The notes under the pieces were generated by a model. That model was not told the DNA's origin. It saw nothing but the letters and a program-made list of their open reading frames with translations, and did not search any database. DNA of 64,000 bases, from positions 53,454,501 to 53,518,500 of the forward strand of contig NC_091675.1 of NCBI RefSeq assembly GCF_042453785.1, written 5' to 3'. This DNA is from Malus domestica (taxonomy: Eukaryota; Streptophyta; Magnoliopsida; Rosales; Rosaceae). Shown here one piece after another: positions 55,861-64,000 of this stretch; positions within the stretch are counted from its first letter, which is position 1; each line of letters begins with the position of its first letter. The position numbers and the translations under genes were made by a program.

Positions 55861-56322
55861 AAACCTGACACTTTCTGTTGTACCAAAGTCCTCACTGATT
55901 TTGTGCATCAACACTACTAATCCCCCCAAAAAAAATAGGACTAAAAGGGACAACTTTTGTTCATGAGTAACCTCATCGTGGACAAAATAAGGAAATTATC
56001 ATCTATTTCTTCCTCCAAAATGCCTTCAATGTAGTGAATAGTGCTACCCAAACCAATCCTTTTTAACAATCGAGGCCTTAGAGTTTTATTTTGTTATCAA
56101 GGTATTTTAGAGTTTTACTTTACCTTTAGTTAGAAGTTCAATTATTATTATGCTTCGCCAAAAGTTGTATTGTATATTTGTCTTATAATTCTTTAGAATC
56201 CATGGAAAAAATAGTTTCTGTAATCCAAACCATATTACGGAGGTCCCCAAATATAAGGGAAAAACAAATGCATCCCGGAAAAAAATTAAATTAAAAAGAA
56301 TGGCACAACATGTACTTACTAC
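55861..56322. other. Flank between copy B and NRPA2 exons
   Basis: No confident gene. By family order an NRPA2 exon (start RITS...) should lie here on the minus strand, but I do not find it. Part may be NRPA2 intron; part may be an unrecognised repeat. Confidence 0.4.
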
Positions 56323-57788
56323 AAGTGTTAGTCATATGATTCAACAAGCCACATGGTTCTCCATCAGGTGTATGCACAGGGCAATTTCCGCACACTTGTG
56401 GTGCGCAGTCCAGCGAATGATGCCCCTCGATGAACAGCACGAAAATGAGATAAGAAACGTAAATAGTTAAGCCTCTCTGACTGAACCGTCAAGCCTGCCC
56501 TCTAAAAATATATGTAAAGCACATAAAAATCATAAGCAAGCATCCAAATAATTATAAAGATAGCCTACTTGTAAACTTGAATATCACATATGAGATAAGA
56601 TTCATATATAAAGAAGCGGCCACGTTCTGGGCAAGTTTCGCTTGTGAATAGCAAACCTCTTCCTACAAAATTTATGACATGAAAAAGTTCAAGCATAACC
56701 AATAAGCCATACCTGCTGCAAATCTAGACCAGATTGGGGTATTAAGTCTTCCAGTTTCCAACATATTTTCAACAGCTAAACTGATCTGCTTTGCAGGATT
56801 TTTATCCATAAGCTTCTTTACTCTAGCTACTGCATTATCAGGATGGAAGTGTCAATACATGAGAGAAAAAGAATGCAAGTATCTGATTAGGGCCACAGCT
56901 AAAAAGAGAGGGGACAAGAGGAATAATTCAATGATTTAATTTAAAAAATTAATACCGTTGCCAAACTCATAGTCCTTGTTTTTGTTGATCTCATCTTCAA
57001 TAAGCTTTTTCGTCCTTTGCAACCACTCTTCTAGTTTTTCCTAGAAACCATGATAAACACTACGTGAACACAACGCTGAACTCAAATGCGTAGAAATTGT
57101 ACTCTACGATAATCAGATAAGGGAATTAAAATATAAGTTAATTTGCTCCGAAATGAATGTTTATTGGGATAATGGTGCTAGAAAACCTACCCTCCAGTTG
57201 AAAGAAAACACAAAGGAGACAAACCAAGAAGGGCTTTACAACATCAAACAGCTACGGAAGAAATTGTTCATAGAAATGTGATATTCACTATTTCTGTACC
57301 ATGTAGTTGTATTCATTCACTATGCAATAAGAGGTTAGGGTAACATATTCTCAGTTATGTTCCATAGCCATGAACACCAAATATCAGTAAGATCCAAACA
57401 AAAGCATGAATCTCTATCTCACAATTGAGTAAAAACAAGTGGTCAACAACTTAAGGATATCAAATGACTGAATAGACCCCTTTGAAGTTTTGGTCATGGC
57501 TCAGTTGCAAGTTAATTAGCAGGGAATACATTAGCCTTAGCCACGAAAATATTTCTATTCTACAACCAACCGCTGCATTATTACATGCTATATTTACAGA
57601 TGCTGTTCAGAGACATACTACTCTTCTAAGTAAATACTTATCCTGGCACCCTAGACAAGCTTTAGAACATAAAATTCTTCAGGCATTACTGTTATATGCA
57701 GAATAGCAGAAAACCTTGACACTGTGGTGCACTTACTAGACATCAAAACATTTTTGTTTTCCACAAGAGTTACCATTATACAAACTTC

Positions 57789-57808
57789 CACACACACACA
57801 CACACACA
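57789..57808. repeat. (CA)n microsatellite
   Basis: About ten CA units in an NRPA2 intron. Confidence 0.9.
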
Positions 57809-58080
57809 AAGTAATCTATTAAAAACAGAAGTTCAACTTTCTAGTTTCTACCTTGAGATATATTGTAATCAAGTGACCAGGGAGTAGGACTTCATGATTT
57901 TGCAAGGAATCTGGGTTGTCTGGCACAGAAGTCTGATCCACAAGTGAAAACAGTTTCTGCACCATAAATCTAAAGACGCACAAAGTGTGAGAAATGATGC
58001 ACAACACTCCCACACAGGAAATTTTCATTTGCGCCCAAGAGTGAAATTAGAATACATATACACATGTAATTATATATATT

Positions 58081-58082
<2 letters not shown>

Positions 58083-58144
<62 letters not shown>
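58083..58144. repeat. (GA)n microsatellite
   Basis: About 31 uninterrupted GA units in an NRPA2 intron. This is the longest simple repeat in the window. Confidence 0.95.
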
Positions 58145-58147
<3 letters not shown>

Positions 58148-58671
58148 CAGCTAACATGAGCAGATTGAATTTGTCATGAGCCTTATTAAGGTGGACCAAT
58201 AAGTAATTCATTATAACAGCATCCCCCACCTACATATGAGAACAGTCAGATATAAGCAGCCGAACAACCCACCCTATTGGTAAAGTAGCTTTCTTTCCCC
58301 AACTCCGTTGAAGGACCAAAACGAGTCAAAGTTGGTAGAACAGGACTTACAACTGAAGGTCTTTCATTCTCCAATCCACCCATAAGAGGTTGGAAGTGCT
58401 CTCCTAATAACGATAGAAGGAATCAATACAAATGGTTACTATTTTAGTCAGATTTGAAAGACCATGATAAGCAACAGTAAGTACCAATGTGCTCTAGACA
58501 TTCATGACGAGTGAAAAGTTTGAAGTCTCTCACTTCATCCAGAATAATTTGTGCCCTCTCACCCACTAGCTGAGTGCCAACAGCCCCTTTTCCTTTCTCA
58601 TAGTTCTCGACATAGCAACATGTCAAACACTCATAAATTTCACGATCAGTGGTATCAATGAGAGCCTGTTA

Positions 58672-59363
58672 AGCATGTTGGGCGAAGTTAGCATAATCAT
58701 ATATATTACAACATGACAACTACATCTACAACGGAAAAAGGTCAAAAAAATATAAAGTAGGCGGTAGGCCACAAACAGAATAATACAGTAAAGGAACAGA
58801 TGATGAGAACACAACACAGATCAGGCCCAAAAGCTATTATGGATTCCTAATGTTTATTGTGCATGTGCACGTGATAACTGATGAGATTCTGCACGCATGC
58901 GGTGATGTGTGTGGCTTTAGCGCTCTTTTCAAGGTATAAGCTGGAAAGTATTTTTGGCAGGAAGGCTTATGGCTGCCACAAGTCACTTTCTGATATGGCA
59001 TCATGGTGTCAGCTTTTCTGTATTCCAATTCCACCAGTGGCCGACCATTTTCTCCACGTATTAACGGTCCTCTGATTCTTTGGATTTATTGTTTGACAAA
59101 AATTGGCTATATTACATGCTTGCTAGAATTGTGGTCTATTTGGAGACTTATACTGCACTTGTTTTGGGGGCATCTATCGTGATAATATTTGAGGACCTCA
59201 TGACTCATAGCTAGGAGAACTAGCAGAGACACACCACTACATGCCAACTTGCCAGATTGCTTGGAGTAGGTGTAACTTGGAAAGAGACGGAGCACATTCG
59301 GTCAAAGTTAGCAACTACTACAATTATAGCTTGAGGACTTGCATTATTTTAAGCGGGCGGGAT
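58672..59363. other. Broken NRPA2 intron and unidentified sequence
   Basis: Minus-strand intron sequence lies next to the acceptor at 58672. Further right I recognise nothing. AAGCGGGCGGGAT at 59351-59363 looks like a polypurine tract. Confidence 0.45.
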
Positions 59364-59515
59364 TGTTAGGACCCTTTGGGCCACCATGGGTTACTAGTAT
59401 TTATTAGGCCCATTGCTAATGCTAAGCCCACTAAGACTACTTAATCCTAGCTATTCTTTTGTGTATTTAAACTACTATGTTCATCTAAAGTGGATATGAA
59501 TGAAAAGAATTGTTA
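59364..59515 (+). mobile_element. Possible start of a copia-type LTR
   Basis: TGTTAGGACCC directly follows the purine tract at 59351-59363. A TATTTAAAC box lies 90-110 bp further on. The far end is not readable, because A-rich L1 3' sequence follows. Only the TG start, the tract and the box support this. Confidence 0.35.
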
Positions 59516-62500
59516 TTTTATTTCTTTTGAAAGAAGTACGATATTGCACAAATGTGAAGGCATCGTACAAACACGAGGATAGGGTGCTAATAGTGGGCCT
59601 CGATAAAAACCTTGTCGGGGCTTTCAACCCGATTCAAGGGAAAAAGAGCATCCCGACCTTTAACTAGTAATAATATCCTCAAAAAGTAAATCAGAAATTA
59701 CATCAGGTGGTTCTTCAAACCAAGAAATAGGACTAGCTAAAGTGAAACCCAATCTTGTGAGCCGATTTGCAACCTTGTTCGTCTCCCGTCAACCAAACAC
59801 AACCTTCCAATGCTGAAAAGACTGTAGCATTTGCCTTGCATCCAGGACAACGTTACCAAACATACCATGGACAAGGGCTGTCATGTCACTCTGCAAAGCA
59901 TTGACAACCATCAGTGCATTTGCCTTGCATCCAGAGTGCGTGCAAATAAGACTGCTGCTCGAGCAGCCAAATCTCAGCCAAAATTGCCGAGCTGATCCCC
60001 GCTGAAATGCAAAGTTGTAGCTGCAACAAAATCCCCCTTCGCATTGCGCACCACGAGCCCAACACCCCCTCGTTCACCTATCTCATCTCATGCACCATCG
60101 AAATTACATTTGACTTAACCCACACCAGGTCTCTCCCATTTTTGAGAGGTTGTTCGCCTGCTACCCTGTGATGAGGCATGCCATTTCCTATATTCCTGCA
60201 ACCACGCTTGAGACTTACAAACCATTTCCACCTTATTCAAAGCCCTACCATTCTATAAAAAAGAATTGCGTTCTTTCTAGATACTCCATATCAAAATCAA
60301 AAGTAGTTCAAAGCTTTGTCATGCAAGTAACCTCGCCATCTCCACCAACCACATACGGAAACCTCAATGGATTTGTCGGTTTGTCCTCAAACCCAAAAGG
60401 CTAGTAAACCATAATGACGATGATCTCGAGCAGTTTAGAAACGCATGCTCCACATTTTCTGGAATGGGCAAGCAGCATTTGTGATCACTTTACGTCGCAA
60501 CAAATTTTCTCGTGTTGGTAAAGCATTTAAATAGCACCGCCAGACACATATCTTCACCTTTTCAGGTACACCCGCTCTCCACAAAGCTTTCCACATATGT
60601 TTCAATTCCCCATGCATTTCAGAACTCGTAGTCTCATCCCCCCCCCCCACACACACACACACATCCTCCTGACCGGGCTACCAAATATGCACTTTTTGTT
60701 GAGAATAAACCATCATTCCCCGCCACCCAAATCAACCGATCTGGTGGTTTGAAATAACTCAAGGGGATACCTTGAATCAGTTTTGCCTCCTCTTCGTAGA
60801 ATATACTATTAATTAACTCCTAATTCCATTGAAGACTACTGTTATCCACTAGCAAGTTATCCAATGTACTATCGTGCTCCACTCCAGTAAGAATAGGGCT
60901 TAAGACTTTAAAGAAGCCCTCTCTAGGCAGCCAACTATCCCTCCAGATTTTAATTTTTATACCATCCCCAACTCTCCATCTAGCACCTCGCTGAAGTACC
61001 ACGCGTGCTTCTGCCACACTTCTCCAACAAAAAGATGCATTTGATCTTACCGAAACTTGTAAGAAGTCCGTAGTTGGAAAGTACTTTGCTTTGAAAATAT
61101 GGGCAGCAAGGGACTCAGGGTGCTGGATTAAACGCCATCCTTGCTTAGCAAGTAAAGCAAGGTTAAAAGTGTATAGATCCTTAAACACCAACCCCAACCC
61201 CCCTCACTTTTCGGTTTACACATTTTACTCCACTTCATCAAATGGATTTGACGTTTACCCAATTCATGCCCCCACCAAAACTGAGCTACCATTTGACTTA
61301 GCTCATTGCATAGAGTTTTAGGGAGTAAAAAAGTTTGCATGGTGTACAACAGCACAGCTTGTGCCACTGTTTTTATCAGAATTTCCTTCCTCGCGCTACT
61401 CAACAGACTTCCTCTCCATCCATTAAGCTTCTTCCACAATCTATCCTTCAAATAAGCAAAAGTCACTTTCTTGGCTTTACCTACATAGATCGGTAAGCCG
61501 AGATAGCGGTTGCGGTACTCAACCCGTGAAACACCCAAATAGTCTGCAAGTAATTGGCCATCGTACTCATTAAGGTTTCCACTAAATAACACACAACTCT
61601 TCTGATAATTAACTGCTTGTCCCGAAGCATTCTCGTAAACTTCTAATAAGTGCTTGACCTCTAAACATTCTTGCAAGGAACTTCTCACAAAGATGAAGTT
61701 GTCATCGGCAAATAATAAGTGGTGAACATTGGGGGCCTCCTTACTTATCGCCACCCCTTTTAATTGGCTTTGTCTCCCACGCATCAAATAAGGTTGACAA
61801 ACCTTCAACACATAGAACAAATAAAAAAGGTGATAATGGATCCCATTGTCTTATACCTCACTTTGGATGCACATATCCCACCGGCTCGCCATTAAGTTTG
61901 AAAGAATATGTGACATTAGCGACACACATCATAATAAGAGATATCCAATCCTCGATGAATCCCAATTTCCTCATCATTTGTTCCAGGAAACTCCACTCAA
62001 TACGATCATAGGCTTCGTGATGCACAATCTCTAACACTGCGAGACAATTATCTGATATTAATCGTCCAAGTACAAACGCACTCTGAGCAGGTGAGATAAC
62101 ATCCGGTAATATGCTCTTCAATCTATTAGTTAAGACTTTGGAACAAATTTTGTATATAACATTACACAGACTAATCAAATGGAGTTGGGTCATCAACGTG
62201 GGATCTTTGTTCTTCGGAATAAGAGTGACATGAGTATAATTAATCTTTCGCAACATACCACCCGAAGAAAGAAGATACCGAACTCCATCACATACATCCT
62301 GCCCCACAATCTCCTAATGCTTCTAATAAAATCCAGGCGACATACTGTCCGGCCCCGGTGCCTTCATAGGGTGCATATGGAAAAGTGCATACTTTATCTC
62401 TTCATTTGTAAAAGGCAACAATACTTCAGAATTCATGGCTGCCGTGACTTTGGGTGTTACATGTTCAAGTACCATTGACGCGTCACAATAACATTTTCCA

Positions 62501-64000
62501 TACCTTGTTTATCCTCATGCCAGCCACCTTTATCATCAAACAACCCACATAAACCATTCTTTCTCTGCCTTCTATTAGCTTTCTGGTGAAAAAAATCTCG
62601 TATTTTGATCCCCCAACCTCATCCAATTCTCCCTGGATCTTTGTCGCCAATGTGCTTCCTCTTGGGCCAGTAACGAGTGCAAACGATTATAAAGATCCTG
62701 TCTTTGAGCAATGGTAGTCTCAGTAAAAGGCTGACCAAATAAAGAATTTAGTTTATCTTCCGTCTCTACAATTGCCCTTGGATTTGTTCTTTTCGTGCGT
62801 TTTACCACTTTAACAATTGACACCTTGTGGCTTTAATTTTTTCTGTCACCTGGAACATGGGAAAACCTGTGAAAGTTGACTCCCAGCCAACCTTTACAGC
62901 ATCAGCATAACCCTTTTGAATCGTCCACCCATCTTCATACCTAAAACTTCTCCGGGCTCGTAATCTTCTTTTAATCTCTCATTCCATCAAAATAGGAATA
63001 TGATCAGATGGCGTGGGTTTCAAATGGCTTACCTGAAATTATGGAAACAAATCAATCCAACTTTGATTAGCTATAGCACGGTCTAGTCGAACCCTAATTT
63101 CCCCATTTCGTGTAGTTTCCCAAGTGTATTTGTTTCTAATAAACCCCAAGTCCTGGAGTTGGCAACTTAATAATGCACGTCGGAAACCCTCCATCTGTCT
63201 CTCACTGCGTAAGTCTCCACCTTCCTGTTCGTCCGTTTGTAAGACTTCATTAAAGTCCCCTATACAACACCATGGCAAGGACGAGTTGGCATGCAATCGC
63301 TCTAATAAAGTCCAGGACTTATGACAGTCGATCTCTGCTGGGTAACCATAGAAAAAAGTAACCCTCAAATGTCATGTATCCCCCAAACCTCCCACCTTGA
63401 AATCCATATGATTATTAGAATATGTTCCGAGTGAAAGATTTGCCTTCTCCTTCCACATTGCACGTAAATCACCAGATTTTCCTTGACTGGGTACCGTAAA
63501 AATAAAGTATAACTGTAATTGTGATTTTAAGTTCTCCATATGCTCTCTTGAGCTCTTCGTTTCACAAAAAAAAAATCACAACGGGAGCTTTTAAGAGAAC
63601 CATTCTCTTTAGGGCCCGAATTGCACGGAGGTTCCTAAGCCCCCGGCAATTCCAACTAATGTAACTCATTGCTCTCGGCGGGGCTGATCCTCGTTAGCTG
63701 CCGCTGTTGAAAAATTCATAGACTTCATCACCACCGCCCTTCTCTTCACTACATCTTCACTTTTCCCACCCTCCTGCTCACGTGTATGTCTCTTACCAAG
63801 TTCAGGTAGCTTTGTATACACCTCTTTAGTTCACTTTCTCCCCCTGCCTCTAACCTCCACCTTTCTTTAACCTCTTCCTTGCATGGGACCACTAGGCCCA
63901 AAGACAAAAGGATCTAAGTTAAATGGGTATGATCCCATTACCTAATCAGTGTATGCCCTTCCTGCATTATGTTGAACTAATGATCATTCCCGAATTGGGG
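59516..64000 (-). mobile_element. L1-type LINE, decayed, running off the window
   Basis: This is one minus-strand element with its 5' end beyond 64000. The 3' UTR at about 59516-59659 is A-rich on the minus strand (AAAAGAAATAAAATAA near its end). ORF2 domains read right to left: endonuclease, reverse transcriptase, zinc-knuckle/RVT region, RNase H. Confidence 0.8.
59660..63368 (-). pseudogene. L1 LINE ORF2 (endonuclease, RT, RNase H), broken
   Basis: From right to left on the minus strand: endonuclease with RVTFFYGYPAE, WCCIGDFNEVLQTDEQEGG and FIRNKYTWETTRNGEIRVRL (63368-63039); NWMRLGDQNTRFFSPES linker (about 62600); RT with ALIPKNKDP-like, SAFVLGRLISDN and HLLFADDNFIFV (62307-61700, FADD kept); YLGLPIYVGKAKK and FLLPKTLCNELSQMVAQFWW (about 61500-61300); LALLAKQGWRLIQHPESL (about 61150); WHCYLNALPTRENL-like zinc-knuckle region (about 60530); RNase H (about 60100-59800); end WFEEPPDVISDLLFED and stop at 59660-59662. 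Many stops and frameshifts lie between. A C run and (CA)n sit at about 60640-60662. L1 identity rests on the EN-RT-RNase H order. Confidence 0.8.

Larger units (their letters stand above)
56323..58671 (-). pseudogene. NRPA2: NRPA2, middle exons of the broken copy
   Basis: Minus-strand exons follow the family order from right to left. They are ALIDTTDREIYECL with GTQLVGERAQIILDEVRD and LFTRHECLEHIG (from 58671); GEHFQPLMGGLENERPS (about 58390); GDAVIMNYLLVHLNKAHDKF (about 58220); FMVQKLFSLVDQTSVPDNPD with LLPGHLITIYLK (about 57960-57850); EKLEEWLQRTKKLIEDEINK (about 57040); NPAKQISLAVENMLETGRL (about 56815-56716); and [16 protein letters not shown] with, in another frame, [18 protein letters not shown], ending 56323. 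The last exon lacks the LLPESWGFL codons and shifts frame. The preceding exon has a one-base shift before SGLDLQQ. N-terminal exons are absent. Together with 33294-36407 this is one gene split by transposons. Confidence 0.88.

Noticed and set aside
55890..56060. Minus-strand reading with IHYIEGILEEEIDD and STMRLLMNKS
   Set aside because: It looked exon-like but has stops on both sides and matches neither NRPA2 nor any family I know.

Overview
This is a plant nuclear window. The genes have GT-AG introns and plastid or mitochondrial targeting peptides, and they sit among plant-type SINEs, MITEs, LINEs and LTR retroelements. The gene set and repeat families (a retroelement-borne antisense ORF family and short SINE/MITE families that I associate with apple and pear) suggest a woody rosid, most likely Rosaceae tribe Maleae. 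That species guess is an inference, not something a single motif proves.

Region 1 (1-24 kb) is ordinary gene space. In order it holds: the last exon of TH1 (thiamin-phosphate synthase half, +); a nine-exon subclass I SnRK2 kinase (-); a 5' scrap resembling chloroplast RNC1 (+); a twelve-exon small transmembrane-9 (nonaspanin) gene (+); a single-exon leaf-type ferredoxin (+); and a five-exon MORF1-like RNA-editing factor (+). I rebuilt the exons of the four complete genes base by base, and all junctions keep frame. Between and inside them are small transposons with readable ends: a hAT-type MITE with an 8-bp target duplication, an Au-type SINE with a perfect 17-bp duplication in a kinase intron, a Mutator-type MITE with a 9-bp duplication, and two copies of another SINE family.

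Region 2 (24.6-33.0 kb) is an RTE-clade LINE whose 16-bp target-site duplications now lie 8.3 kb apart. A partial LTR element (copy A), carrying an antisense ORF and long tandem repeats, sits inside it. The last ~0.58 kb of the LINE is present on both sides of copy A, so this is a rearranged insertion rather than a simple one.

Region 3 (33.3-58.7 kb) is a dead copy of NRPA2 (second-largest subunit of RNA polymerase I) on the minus strand. Its 3' exons lie at 33.3-36.4 kb and its middle exons at 56.3-58.7 kb. About 20 kb of nested transposons separates them: two PIF/Harbinger elements forming a ~4.8 kb palindrome, a decayed Ty3/gypsy pol, two gypsy gag regions forming a second palindrome, a possible hAT element, and a rearranged LTR element (copy B) with head-to-head LTRs, a 1-kb inverted repeat and a second copy of the antisense ORF. 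The NRPA2 copy also carries frameshifts, a nonsense codon and missing exons.

Region 4 (59.4-64 kb) has a possible LTR start and a decayed L1-type LINE on the minus strand that runs off the window end. The recurring theme of the right two thirds is inverted duplication of transposons, which could be a source of hairpin RNA. The most unusual protein-coding item is the antisense ORF kept in two separate LTR-element copies.
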